From the NCBI RefSeq assembly GCF_029633865.1, contig NC_079211.1, positions 124,501-188,500 of the forward strand: a stretch of DNA of 64,000 nucleotides. The letters are read 5' to 3'. Shown here piece after piece: positions 1-11,109 of the stretch. Source of the stretch: Lampris incognitus. Taxonomy: Eukaryota > Chordata > Actinopteri > Lampriformes > Lampridae. The notes beneath the pieces are model-generated. The model had not been told where the DNA came from. It did no database searches and saw only the letters and a program-made list of their open reading frames with translations. Each line of letters starts with the position of its first letter. The first letter of the stretch is position 1. A program made the translations under genes and the position numbers.

Positions 1-606
1 CGCAGTAGCCGAACTAACCACTGCAATGGCATTTCTGATGGAAAGTACCAAGCTTCTCGGAGTGAAGTTTTGGATAAAATTACTGGACTGCTTTCTACAT
101 GTTTCGCTTACGGTAAGGGTTTTATCCGTTTAGTCAAACAATCCCTCAGAAATCCCACAGCAACAGAGACCAACTCTTCATCGTAGCCAAGCCAATTATG
201 GCAATGGCACTGTGGCTGGAACGTACCGAGCTTCTTGGCGCGATAGTTTTGGATAAACTAAACAGATGGCTCTTTCTACATGTTTTGGTTGGGTTAGGGC
301 AAGTGTTTTACCTGCTCAGGCAGACAATCCCACAGAGAATACCACAGCAACAGAGACTAACTCTTCGCAGTAGCCAAACTAACCACGGCAATGGCATTTC
401 TGATGGAAAGTACCAAGCTTCTAGGAGTGATAGTTTCGGATAATATTAACATATGCTCTTTCTACATGTTTCGGTTTGGTTAGGGTTTTACCTGCTCGGG
501 CAGACAATCCCACAGCAACAGAGACCAACTCTTCATGGTAGCAAAGCTAACCTCGGCAATGGCATTTCTGATGGAAAGTACCAAGCTTCTCAGTGTGATA
601 ATTTGG
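1..606 (+). repeat. Satellite array, plus-oriented part 1
   Basis: Tandem units of about 180 bp. The landmark CTGCTCAGGCAGACAATC recurs near 313 and 493 and, degraded, near 133. Each unit also carries GGCATTTCTGATGGAAAGTA and a block resembling TTGGATAAAATTAACGG. Units diverge by many substitutions and small indels, so the array is old. Short open frames inside it are not coding. The array reaches the left window edge, so its full length is unknown. Confidence 0.85.
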
Positions 607-1449
607 AAGGGCTAGTTTGTCTTAAGTAGAGAGTACACAGGATGGTGTGTCGATCAGAACACAGGAATGAAGAGAAAACATGAATTTCGTTTGTCTGAAC
701 TGCATTGAAATCCAGCATAAATTATAGCAAGTTCTGCAACAACAAAAAGGGAATTGCCATTAGACACTAGCATTACAGAATATGAGTTAGGCTACCAATA
801 AACATAATAAAAGGTATGTCGATACATTCAGTGGTTGTGTTATTCAACAATAGCTTTACAATATCAGAAACGGTGGGCTCAAGCTACATACATTTAGAGT
901 AGGCCTATTATCATATACGATACAATGGCGACATCTGCTGGAGAGATGAAGAATAACAAAATGGAGTCCACGTTGGATGATCAATCTAACACATGACGGC
1001 ATAAACTGCACATTAGCCTATAACAGCTTATAAGGCATCACCTTTGCTAGTTTACCACTTAAATCAAGGAATTATGACAGACATTCTAACATGGAATATA
1101 TCTTCTCACATTTTAGAACCTACGGGTGCGCAGTGAGCTAGCAACTACTACATAGTCTAGCTAAACATAACGAGGCAACTCCGTCTGAAACACTTGTCAG
1201 TGACTCGAAGAACAAACTGGATCGCAACAAAGGACAAATGAGGATAACTTCACTACACACAAGTATTGCAGGGGAAAACTACATGTAGTGTGCACTTCTA
1301 ACATGAACACAGTCTCAACGTGCTCTAGGCAAGGTGTCTAGTTTCAAACTAAACATAGGCTGTGTCACTCACAACCGGAGAATCTGGCCAGAGTCTTAAA
1401 GGGTCAGGCACCTATAAATGTCAGCCTTTTTTTTTTTTTTTTTTTTTTT
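607..1449. other. Insertion splitting the satellite
   Basis: About 840 bp of non-satellite sequence interrupts one unit. The satellite text GATAATTTTGGA-like stops near 606 and resumes as GATAGTTTTGGGG at 1453, which suggests a short duplicated target. The insert has no long open frame and no clear terminal inverted repeats, and ends in a pure T run at 1427-1449. It contains the phrase GACATCTGCTGG, common in fish LTR-type repeats. Family not recognised. Confidence 0.5.
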
Positions 1450-2165
1450 ACAGATAGTTTTGGGGAAAAAATTAACGCATGCTCTTTGTACATGTTTCGG
1501 TTGGGATAGGGTTTTACCTGTTCAGGCAGAAAATACCACTTCAAGAGAGAATAACTTTGCAATACACAAGCTATCTCGGAGTAAAACTTTTGGATACAAT
1601 TAAAGGTTGGCTTTTTCTACACCTTTTGGTTAGGGTTACAGTAAGGGTTTTATCTGCTCAGGCAATCAATCCCACAGCAACCAACTCTTCATGGTAGCCA
1701 AGCTAACCACAGCATTAGCATTTCTGAAGGAAAGAGCAGAGTTTCTTCGAGTTTTGATAAAATTAACAGGCGTTTCTTTCTACATATTTCGGTTAGGGCT
1801 GGGTTAGCAAAAGTTTTTTTATCTGCTCAGGCAAACAATCGCACAGAGAATACCACAGCAACAGAGATTAACTCGTCACGGTAGCCAAGCCATTTCTGAT
1901 GGAAAGTACTGAGCTTCTCGGAGTAAAAGTTTTGGATAAAATTAACGGATGGTTCCTTCTACATGGTTTGCTTAGGATAAGGGTTTTATCAGCTCAGGCA
2001 GGCAATCGCACAGACTCTCTTCGCAGTAGCCAAGCTAACTGTGGCAATGGCATTTCTGATGGAAAGTACCAAGCTTCTCTGAGTGATAGATTTGGATAAA
2101 CTTAACAGATGGCTCTTTCTAAATCTTTCAGTTAGGATTTAATCCAATGCAGACAATCCCACAGA
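1450..2165 (+). repeat. Satellite array, plus-oriented part 2
   Basis: Continuation of the same satellite after the insertion. Unit landmarks lie near 1650, 1823, 1988 and 2148, giving spacings of about 160-173 bp, slightly shorter than in the first part. The array orientation flips at its right end. Confidence 0.85.
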
Positions 2166-2751
2166 AACAAAGGTCTGCCTGAGCAGATAAAACCTGTACC
2201 CTAACCCTACCGAAAGATCCAGCCATTAATTTTATGCAAACCTTTCACTCCGAGTAGCTCAGTACTGTCCATCAGCTATGCCATTGCTGTGGTTAGCTTG
2301 GCTTTCGCGAAGACTTGGTCTCTGTTGCTGTGGTCTTCAATGTGGGCTTGTCTGCCTGAGCAGATAAAACTATTTCCCTAACCGTACCCTTCCCTAACCA
2401 AAAGATGTAGAAAACCCCATCCATTAATTTTATCCAAAGCTTTCAATCTGAAAAGCTCGACACTTTCTATCTGAAATGCCATTGCCATGGTAAACTTGGC
2501 TACTGCAAAGTTACTCTGTTGCTGTGGTATTCTCTGTGGGATCTTCTGCCTAAGCAGCCTAACCCAACCCTAAGCGAACGATGTAGAAAGAGCAATCCGA
2601 TACTTTTATCCAAACCTTTCACTCCGAGAAGCTCGGTACTTTCCATCAGAAATGCCACTGCCGGGGTAAGCTTGGCTGCTGCGAAATTAGTCTGTTGCTG
2701 TGGTATTCTCTGTGGGATTGTCTGCCTGAGCAGGTAAAACCCTTACCCTCA
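2166..2751 (-). repeat. Satellite array, inverted part
   Basis: The same satellite in reverse complement. The landmark CTGCCTGAGCAGATAAAAC recurs near 2175, 2351, 2545 (degraded) and 2718, spacing about 172-194 bp. It abuts the plus-oriented array directly, making a large imperfect inverted repeat centred near 2165. Confidence 0.85.
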
Positions 2752-3740
2752 TTTCCTCCATCCACTGCACTGCAAGCGTTTACCGATATTTCCTCATTGA
2801 TCCCTTTCCCTACTTTAATATGAAATTCTGGAACAATAAATTCTACTCTATTTACTGAACTCTTTGATGCATCCGTATAAATCTGGATGTAACTGTGGTA
2901 ATTATCAATGTAAGCCTGTATTTTATCTGAATCGTAATTCAAATCCTTACATCCGTTCTTTTCCAATAATGTGAAATCTACTGAGGCATCTGAAAGTATC
3001 CAAGTTGGCATTGCTGGCAAAGGCACTGTTGGCCCAATGTTTAAATGATCCTACTTCAAATTCTATTGCGTTCCGTGTCATTGTCCATCCAAAGCTTCGT
3101 TTCCCTGCTCTCCTTTTCCCAACAAGGGACTGAAGTGTCTAGTGTTGGATGATCCTGACTAGGGCCCTGTAAATTAGCCCAGTAGTTCAAGGATAACCAT
3201 CCTTCTCATTTCTAGTGGTATGTCTCCCATTTCTACCTGTAATGCTGCTGTTGGGCTCGTTTTAAATGCACCTGTGCATCATCTCAAAGCCTGATACTGC
3301 ACCTTCTCATTTTTTTTCCAATGTTTGCTGCTGACCCATACACTACACAACCATAATCTAATACTGACCAAAGTAAACCACTCTATATGGCCTTCAAAGC
3401 AGTTCCATCTACCCCATTCACTTCCAACTAAACACCATTACATTTAGTACCTTCTTACATTTCTCCACTACTTTCTGAATGTATAAGCCATGTAATTCTT
3501 TCAACGAACCATATCCTTAAAAACTGAAAGGGTTCCGCTTTGATTATATAATTTATTTTGTTATCAATTCTTTTCCTCGTAAAGAACTTCGTTTTTGTTT
3601 TATCAACTGAAAATTTAAAACCCCATTCATATGACCATTCTACTTTCATAATAGCCCCCTGCAGTTTCTGAAGCTAGCGATCATCATCAGTTTACATGCC
3701 AGTGGGAGGGCTGTCCTGCTCATTACTGATAGGCTTGCTG
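2752..3740 (-). mobile_element. I/Nimb-type LINE fragment (RT end plus RNase H)
   Basis: Conceptual minus-strand translation gives pieces of a non-LTR retrotransposon. Near 3455-3649 there is an RT palm/thumb stretch with FSVDKTKTKFFTRKR. Near 3190-3330 a thumb piece with LDYGCVVYGSA and GEMPLEMRRMV is spread over frames. At 2750-2950 an RNase H-like stretch has IYTDASKS followed by VIPEFHIKVGK. An RNase H after RT is a feature of I-group LINEs. The frame is broken repeatedly, the 5' half is missing and the 3' end is fused to satellite. Dead copy; clade assignment is from memory of fish Nimb elements. Confidence 0.7.
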
Positions 3741-5226
3741 GTGTGTCCCCAGGCAGATTTGGAGTGCTTTTTTTTTTTATTCTGTAACTAAACATCATCC
3801 TTCTCCTACAGACTGCAATTTGGGCCATCTCAGATGAAAGATGACTAAACGTGGCAATATGTTTGATTGTGGTTCCAAAACGGTGGTCTTACGTCGCACT
3901 GCGAGACAGGTTCAAAGATGGCCATTATTCCGGTCTTATGACCGAAGATAACCTGAGACAAAAGTCTGACAGTGTCACAAAGTTAGGATGACCATCTCAC
4001 AATGTGGCTGCTAGTACGACCTATGTCTACTAACTAACCAACAGAAATGATGCACTGATCAACGTGACGCAGAATCTGAAGAGGGGGCACGTTGACTCTC
4101 TGCATGATGAAGACTCGTCTCGTGAAGTTAGTTGGCTAGCTAATGTTAAAAGCCATGTTACAAGCTGTAACGTTTTCTGTTTTGAAATACATTTTCTCTT
4201 AAACAATCAATTGTTGACATTGAACATATTCACAACCATCCTGTTCACATTCCAAATGTGCCCTAACTTTACAATGTTAAACCAGAGCCTGTCTTCCATT
4301 TGGAAATTCTCTGCTTAAACGTTGAATTGTTGTCATAGCCACATTTATGGCTGGAGATAGTGTTGCTGCCGAATGCAAAAGTTTGGAGAACATCGGAGGA
4401 TTTGATACTTCAATTTGTGAAAGATTTCTACAACTCATGTCTATGCATGCATGCCCAATGTGGGTTGCATTCAAATTAATTGGAATGCGTTGTGGGTTTG
4501 TTGGATCTTGTAATGCTACCATGGATGGCTTTCTTCAAAAGGAAGACTTGTACACCCGAGCAAGCCACTGCCCTCACTGAAGTAGTCCTAGTTAACCATT
4601 CATTAAAAAATACATTTTTGAATGAAGTTCTCATATGCCTAAAACAACCTCAAACTACATTTGAAAACAGATAGATAAATAAGAGCCATTGAGCAATTGT
4701 GCGAGTCATCTTAATAATCGATTATTTGTATCAATCGATAAGTTATTCGACTGTCAAAATAGTTTAGTTGCAGCCGTAAATGAGACAACTACATCAACAA
4801 ATTAAGAACAAGTACTTGTACATTTAATAGCCGTCTGCTGCACGGGTAGCGAGCTGTATGTGGCCTTATGAAATAATCCAGTCATCTCTATACCATGAAC
4901 AGAAAAGATGGGGCAAATGAAATGTGGGCAAATGAAATGTAGGCATAAAAAACAAAAGCTTAATCATAGAAAAAAGGCTTTACAAAAGAGCTGCAATTGC
5001 TCATGTGAGAGGTTTTCACTTAATTATATTCCAATTCATACCCAACTAAAAGTGAATTAGTAAATTGTGCAAAATGTGTTCAGATGAAGTTGGTAGGTTA
5101 TTGCTAAGGTAGGACTACATGACAGGCTAAATATGGCATATTTATGATTTTATTCATTTAATTAATATGCACTCTCCCAAAGCAATAAAGTATAAAATAA
5201 AAACAAAGAGTACTACAACTACTTAC
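3741..5226. other. Unassigned sequence with one coding-like block
   Basis: AT-rich sequence without recognised repeats. A minus-strand open stretch at 4277-4531 has protein-like composition (it contains NPQRIPINLNATHIGHACID and AINVAMTTIQRLSREFPN) and ends in TAA at 4277. It is preceded by an in-frame stop and shows no convincing splice acceptor. It could be a terminal exon, a transposase scrap or chance. Nothing else supportable is visible. Confidence 0.3.
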
Positions 5227-5377
5227 ATTTCTTGGTGACTGATTGTTGATATCCGTGACAGTCTGTCACAAAGACGTGGCCTGTGTTCGGATCTGGGACT
5301 TTAGGCTCTCTCGGTCTCCATCCAAGTTCTTCTTTAAGAGAATCTACCATATATTTTGCAGCCCGTTTTGACAAGAC
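5227..5377 (-). CDS. Candidate internal exon 3 of unidentified gene
   Basis: A 151-nt stretch is bounded on the minus strand by a pyrimidine-rich acceptor ending TTGCGATTAG and a strong donor GTAAGT. It is open in frame 0 for 50 codons plus one base, containing KYMVDSLKEELGWRPREPK and DPNTGHVFVTDCHG. The start phase (0) fits the end phase of the candidate exon at 5626-5700. The product is not recognised. In mammals a small uncharacterised gene (C4orf45/SPMIP2) lies next to RAPGEF2, which is present at the other end of this window; whether this is that gene cannot be decided from sequence alone. Confidence 0.6.
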
Positions 5378-5435
5378 CTAATCGCAAGGAACAAGACAAG
5401 GCTTACATTAATGAAAGTATGTCAATGCATGAATT

Positions 5436-5506
5436 CTTCTGCTATCCATGCATCAATTATCCAAACTGTTTATCCTGCTCTCAGGGTCGCTGGAGCCTAT
5501 AAATTA
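5436..5506. repeat. Dispersed teleost repeat fragment
   Basis: The text TTATCCAAACTGTTTATCC followed by TGCTCTCAGGGTCGCTGGAGC matches a motif that recurs very often across fish genomes, from memory. Only a short fragment is present, within the intron between the candidate exons. Confidence 0.5.
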
Positions 5507-5625
5507 GATATGTACATTGGCATTTTTATAGTCTTTCCCTTTTGTACAAGGTAACCATACTATCATAAAACCAAATGCTAAATAACTTAACAATTGCCGC
5601 TCAACACTCAGGAACATTTATTCAC

Positions 5626-5700
5626 ACAGACAGCAGTTTTTATTAGCTTTCTTGTTGGCTGTCCCTTCTGTGAGGGTGCCGAGTCCATCAATTCCAGGGC
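5626..5700 (-). CDS. Candidate internal exon 2 of unidentified gene
   Basis: A 75-nt, 25-codon stretch reads ALELMDSAPSQKGQ then PTRKLIKTAVC on the minus strand. The acceptor is TTTAAATTGCAG just above 5700; the proposed donor is GTGAAT at 5625. It is phase 0 at both ends, which joins to the exon at 5227-5377. An alternative reading (phase 1) gives a C-terminal exon ending in a Cys-Cys-Leu-Cys-Glu tail and stop at 5612-5614, so the frame is not certain. Confidence 0.45.
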
Positions 5701-7518
5701 CTGCAATTTAAATACAACCATCTTTATACAGGAGCATTAGCAATTTGCTAGTCCAGGTAGGCTGACACTCGGATGGAAACATTGCACCAAGAAAACCTCA
5801 TCGGCTACATTTCAGCAAACCGATGCAGTGTGCGTTTCTGGACAATAGAGGGCACTCCATCCTCCCCCAATACTCACAGCAGAATGCAAGTTTTCCTTGC
5901 CTCCATGCCATTTATATTAGCGAGCTCTCAGCACAGTGCTGCATCAGGTTCGATGAAATGTAAAGCCTTGAAACTATAAAAATGTTTATCAGGTAGTGAG
6001 TGCTGCTCAGTGCTTGCTAGGTCAAGAAATTTTAAAAAAAACGGTTGTTAGCCAGTTTATTAGACATCTGATGCCACAATTTGCTCCTGTGCAATCACAA
6101 AACTTCCACCTCAATCAAGGCGGAGCCAGACAGGTGTCTGGGGTGAAACTGGACACCCCTGACATCCGATTGGCCACCCCAGATGCCATCCTAAAACTTC
6201 ATTTGCCATCTCATTTCACCTCTTCTTGAAAGAAGCGTTTATTTTGACATCCGACAGCGCCTTTCAAAATCGAGGATGAGGAAGAGAAAATATTTCCACA
6301 GCTCACGAGTTATGCAAGTGACTGACAACTATGGCAGACCTACGGCGAAAGCACTATTTTGAACTAAGTTTTAGCATCGACTTAAGGTTTCCTGAACAAC
6401 TTTTGCAAAAGTTGCGTGGCTGTGTAGATGCATACTAGCCATTTGACTAAATAACAGATCAGCTGAGAGAGCTCGGTTCCCTGTTTAGCCTAACATTATG
6501 TTTACATCTGCGCTAGTAATACACATTATGCATAGACAGTGAACTGTTGTAAGTTACAGTACACAAGTGTTTAGCTAATGTGGGGTAATTAATACGAATG
6601 CAAGTGTTCAGCAAGTTAACATTTAGCAATCTAAATCCATCAACTCAAGATTTTCGTTCTTGAACTCAAAACGAACAATTCTTATCAATCCGTTAACATT
6701 ACCACAATTTGCAGATCGCCTGTTTGCCATTGTAAGGTATAGGAAATTATAGCTAGCCACTTGAGAAATTACGTTTTTGAATAAAAACAACCTTGCAATA
6801 ATTACAGGGAACATTGTTTAAGTTTGTAACCTTGGTGGGCACCAAAATTATTTTTCTTTTCCAAGTCCATTTCTGCTTGATAATATTTTGTGCAAGCATA
6901 TCTTGTGTTTTCACAAAAAAAAAAAAATTGTTTGACTTGGGAATCAGGTCTGTGCAAGTTGGTCATGCCTGGTACATCAAATTGCAGTTTTTTTTGTAAA
7001 TTTACTTCCATAAATAAACTATGCAAATTATGTCACACACAAATGCCATCTCATCTCCTTGGTGCTTGAGCTTTATTTCCTGAAAATATTTCATGTTCAA
7101 CACTTACAGACCCAGATTATATATATTCATTAAAACAGAGTGACCCCAGTCTCTCCAGTATATGAGTACAGCACAGTGTGTGTGGGTGTGAGAAAGAAAT
7201 TGAGCTGCAGTTCTGGAGGTAGAGACACTGGCTATTCATAGTATGTTAAAGAATTCTAGTGAAGTAACCCTGTGGACCACGCTATGTGCCACATTGAAGA
7301 ACTCCAGGCTAAGTGAATTATCACTTAACCTCTAATCAGCAACCATAGGATTCATTCATACTCTTGATGCCAGGTTAGGGTTATACACTAGTTTTCTGTC
7401 ATTGTCTATGGACCTCCTGAATTAGCCTTGGCCACTCCCTGTATAAAACTCTCGTTCCACTACTGGGTGGATCTTCTACATTTCATGAAACCGAAGTGCC
7501 TGTAGCAACAAGAACTAC
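5701..7518. other. Intron-like / unassigned region
   Basis: No recognised gene. It lies between the candidate exons at 5626-5700 and 7519-7601 and would be an intron of that gene. Around 6115-6190 a block with paired ACACCCCTGAC / GCCACCCCAGATGCC motifs looks repeat-derived, but I cannot name a family. Small open frames here lack splice signals or domain content. Confidence 0.4.
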
Positions 7519-7601
7519 CTTTGCCGATTTTTTTAGGGTCGATAAGAAGGGTAGTAGTGGTGCTCGACTCAGGCCTAGATGTCTCAGCCCTATGTGGAAC
7601 G
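7519..7601 (-). CDS. Candidate internal exon 1 of unidentified gene
   Basis: An 83-nt stretch sits between a strong minus-strand acceptor (TTTCGTCTGTTTTAG) and a donor GTAGTT. Read with two leading bases it gives a peptide ending SRAPLLPFLSTLKKSAK in phase 0, compatible with the exon at 5626-5700. Read in the next frame it gives RAETSRPESSTTTTLLIDPK and would join the alternative reading of exon 2. The splice sites are the main evidence; the protein is not recognised. Confidence 0.45.
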
Positions 7602-7799
7602 CTAAAACAGACGAAACAGAAAGTTATTTTAAAGGAAAACAATAAGGTAGTGTTTAAAAGCACGGTATAGCCAGGGGCTATCAAAGCTAGGAGATTTATT
7701 TGATGGCCAAACTTTACTATCTTTTCAGTGTTGTTACAGACAAAATGATGCTTGGGGCTCCAATTGGTCTAACACATTTAATTTAGTCGGAAAACTGTA

Positions 7800-7910
7800 G
7801 AAAAGCAGAACACACAAAATGTTATCAGAGCACTTAATCTTTCTGTAGTGGTCTCATCACTCGCATCATGTACTGACAAAGTTTCTAGAATCAGCAACCT
7901 GCTGTTGATT
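7800..7910 (+). repeat. Diverged direct repeat, copy 1
   Basis: Contains ACAAAATGTTATCAGAGC then TTTCTGTAGTGGTCTCATCA and GTACTGACAAAGTTTCTAGA. The same order of words occurs at 9098-9215 with many substitutions. Confidence 0.65.
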
Positions 7911-9097
7911 CTCTTAAACAATACAATCAAGTAACATCAATATACAATCAAACATCAATACCATCATTTAACTCAGAATACACAATTGTACCTTCCTAGT
8001 ACCAAGTTTACTACTCTTCAATTACAATGTCCTTATTAACCCATATTTCGTTTACAGATTAAGATCTTTCCTACAAGACTCCAGTTGAGTATAAAAGGTT
8101 AGGTTTCCCTCTCCTTAGAGGTTGAGGTAAATAACTTCCATAGTGTGTTAACCAATTTATACTCTATAGTTTACAAAACAAGTATTCTATAGTTACATAC
8201 ACAATATATAAAATATGTATTGTTCATTGCAGACTGGATACCTGTTTTACTGTTCCAACATGTCCTGACCCTGAAATATCTTAGAAGGTTGGCATTACTG
8301 CATTAAAGAGGTATATTTAAACATACATTAACCAATCATAAACCATTCTTATTTTGAAAACCAGTATACTTATCTTTTAAGAATAGCAGATAAACTCTTA
8401 AGAACAACATGTCTATTTAAAAGGACCTGTGTTTACTTGATCTGATAGTGTTCTTAATGCATGAACGCCATACTATGCCTTGCTCTGACTGCGCTGATGT
8501 AGTTCACAGAATTAGAAAGGCTACGTTCATCGACCCATTACTACACGCAGTCACAATCCATTACGTGTCTAATCTATTGTTATCAAGCCATTAACACATT
8601 AATATATTCTATTTATTGTTAATCCCCATTAGTCTGGAGATGACGAGCTGATACACTAGCTGCCGATATGTTAAGATTAAGTAGCCATTCTACTAGCACG
8701 CGGTGTCTCCCACCTTGTGGTGAACGTAAGCTAGGCTAGCTACTGCAGTGTTTTACTGTAGTCCAAGCTAGCGGTTAGCTTAGCTAGAACCTCATAAATG
8801 AATGACAAATCGTCTTCGGATAATTAAGCTAATCAGCGATCTAGCACCGATTATAATAAGACACACAAAGGCTTCTATCATATTCGCTGCACATTGATAT
8901 CTCGTCTTTTGTGAATACAACATTTACGTGACTCGTTCCGTCGGCGGTCGCCATTTTACTGCTGTTGCTAGTCTAACGTCGTCATGCTAAACTACGGTCG
9001 AACTCGACATTGCCTTCCTTAATGATTACCGTTACTATTCACTCGAGTGTACAACATCATTACATTTATTAGACTTAATCATGATCAACCTACCTGT

Positions 9098-9222
9098 AGA
9101 AAAGTAGAGAATACAAAATATTATCCGAGCGCTGAACCTTTCTATCGTGGTCTCAGCACTCATGACGTACTGACGAAGCTTCTAGACTCACCAACCTATA
9201 GATGCTTCTGGAATACTAGACT
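9098..9222 (+). repeat. Diverged direct repeat, copy 2
   Basis: Contains ACAAAATATTATCCGAGC, TTTCTATCGTGGTCTCAGCA and GTACTGACGAAGCTTCTAGA, matching copy 1 at 7800-7910. The pair could be degenerate terminal repeats of one element. Confidence 0.65.
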
Positions 9223-9892
9223 CACTGCGCCCTCTGCTGGCCAAGCGTACCTTGATCATAGTGACCCGTAGTAATATGACATTCATTTCTGTACTTTGAC
9301 AAGCAAGTGTTTTTTTCTGTACATTTACAACAACAAAAAAGCCAAATGGGGGCATCCGTTTAAATTAACCAATTTTAACAAAGTGCCACATCAGCAGTTG
9401 CAGCAACAATGTGGCTTGCAGAGAGGTGGAATTTTTTTTAAGATACTTGCAAATCAGACACTTCATCACTAAAGATACCACATTAAGAACCATGAATGCC
9501 ACCTCACCATCCCCCTCAACTCCACTCTGAGGGAGATGGTGAGGCAGCATTGGACAGGTATGTCACAAGTGCCTCTGGCTGGTCAAGACCGTCTATGTCG
9601 CTGCGTCTCCAGCCTGGACTTTGCAAACATTCAACACCTTTGACTTTACCACTACAGTTCCAGTCTGATCTGGACCTAGATAGCTGCAGAAAACCACATA
9701 ACACTATTGTCACTCTGTTTCTAGCTGCACCACGAGTCATTTTGGTCATATTTGAACATTTTACTTGCCTCACAACAAGACCTAACTGTTTGGTGACAGA
9801 GATGCACGCCTGTTGTCTTGTCAACCATTATGCCCCAGGCTGGAGACTTGGACACCCGTCACCAATTGGCAGTTGAGCATCTTGCTGATTAG

Positions 9893-10086
9893 CTTCCAGC
9901 ATCTCTACATGGTTTAGCACCCTCATACCCATCTGACTGTTCCGAGTCACTCCCTTAGATCCTCTGGTGCTGGCCTGCTTAATGTTCCTAGAATGAACTA
10001 TAAAAAGTATAGCAAAGCAGCATTTTGTTTTTATGCACCGACAGCTCGGAATAGACTCCCCCAACAAATGAGAAGCAACATCCATA
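9893..10086 (+). mobile_element. L2-like LINE 3' coding end, left part
   Basis: The plus-strand translation carries the typical C-terminal tail of L2/CR1-type LINEs: LRSSGAGLLNVPRMNYKKYS and FYAPTARNRLPQQMRS. The reading is cut at 10086 by the Gypsy insertion and continues at 18388 with DSFKNQLKTHFYALVF. The upstream body of the LINE is absent or unrecognisable. The 4 bp 10083-10086 (CATA) are duplicated at 18384-18387. Confidence 0.75.
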
Positions 10087-10807
10087 TGTAACGGGGGCAG
10101 TCCTATGCTGTTCTATGCTGGTCAGCCTGCTGCATGCCCGTCACTCTCATCAGTAGCTCTGCGTTGTGTTCTAGTTGTGTGGGGCCCCAGGTGTTGTGGG
10201 GGGCCCTCAGTCTCTCATCATCATCATCATCATCATCAGGATCAAGGAAGGAGCGGGGACACACAGGACTCTATTTGGCCCACCTTGCCATTTATTTTGG
10301 TTTCAAACCCTTCGACAAACGTCCAGTCCTCCAGCGGGAGCGGTGTTTCTTACGGACGTGGGGGTCGAAGTTCAACCACTGCCCGGACTCCACTCGTGTG
10401 CGTTAGAAGTAGAAACCGTCCACGGGACTCCGATGTAAGAAAGGATAAACAAGTATTTTATCCCACAGCTTGCAGTATCTTCTTACAGGGATACTCAAGG
10501 TTACGTTCTCCTCAACCAGCAAAACTGTCCCACGGTAAGAAACACGTGTGGCTCGGCTCGATTGCTGCTTGAGACTCCTCCCACAAAACAAAAATGGCCT
10601 CTCCCGCGTTCCGTCTTCCGTGTACCCATAAGACCTCTCTCTTAAAGCGACAGTACACGTATATGACGGTCGTTGTAAAACACATAAAAGTAAATAATGA
10701 CATAAAATAAAATGTAGTAAACACAAATAACAGCACACAGACAGGATTTGGTGATATTTCATACTCAAACAAAATAAAATAAAAACATTAATTTTAACCT
10801 GGTTACA
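10087..10807 (-). repeat. Gypsy-A 3' LTR
   Basis: 721 bp with the usual ends: minus strand begins TGTAACCAGG and ends CCGTTACA. It includes a short CAT/ATC microsatellite near 10216-10240 and a minus-strand AATAAA (10291-10296) that could serve polyadenylation. Open frames inside it repeat exactly in the other LTR and are not genes. Confidence 0.95.
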
Positions 10808-10830
10808 TTCACCCCTCCTGAATTTCACCA
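10808..10830 (-). other. Gypsy-A polypurine tract
   Basis: Immediately inside the 3' LTR the minus strand reads TTCAGGAGGGGTGAA, a purine-rich stretch in the position needed for plus-strand DNA priming. Confidence 0.75.
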
Positions 10831-11109
10831 ACATCCTGACAGCAGGATAAAAAGAGAAAGAGGAAAGGAAAAGCCCATCACTGACTACTGGCACAAGTGA
10901 AAAGAAGGACCTAGTCCTCCAGTCAACTTAGGAGCTACCTCGGTTACGAGGTCCAGAAAATAATGAGGTTGATCAAGTCTCAGAATTCCCTTAGATCAAT
11001 GTGACGCCTGATACGCCACACCATGCACTTGGCCCAAAACAACCTTGTCTGATAGACACCTAATAACTCACATTAAACTAGTTTGAATGACTCCAACCTC
11101 CATCAAAGT

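Larger units (their letters stand above)
7602..9892. other. Unassigned region with a diverged direct repeat
   Basis: No gene recognised. It contains two diverged copies of a ~100-bp segment about 1.3 kb apart (listed separately) and ends in a segment (9480-9892) with open frames but no domain. The phrase CGCCCTCTGCTGGCC near 9229 is typical of fish repeat ends. The whole 7.8-9.3 kb block may be an old non-autonomous element. Confidence 0.4.

Noticed and set aside
607..1449. LINE or SINE insertion because of the T run
   Set aside because: The T run is at the right end with no matching 3'-tail structure, and no RT or Pol III promoter sequence was recognised.
10105..10572. 155-codon His-rich frame, repeated at 17681-18148
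   Set aside because: It lies within both Gypsy-A LTRs; the His run is a CAT microsatellite. No coding support.
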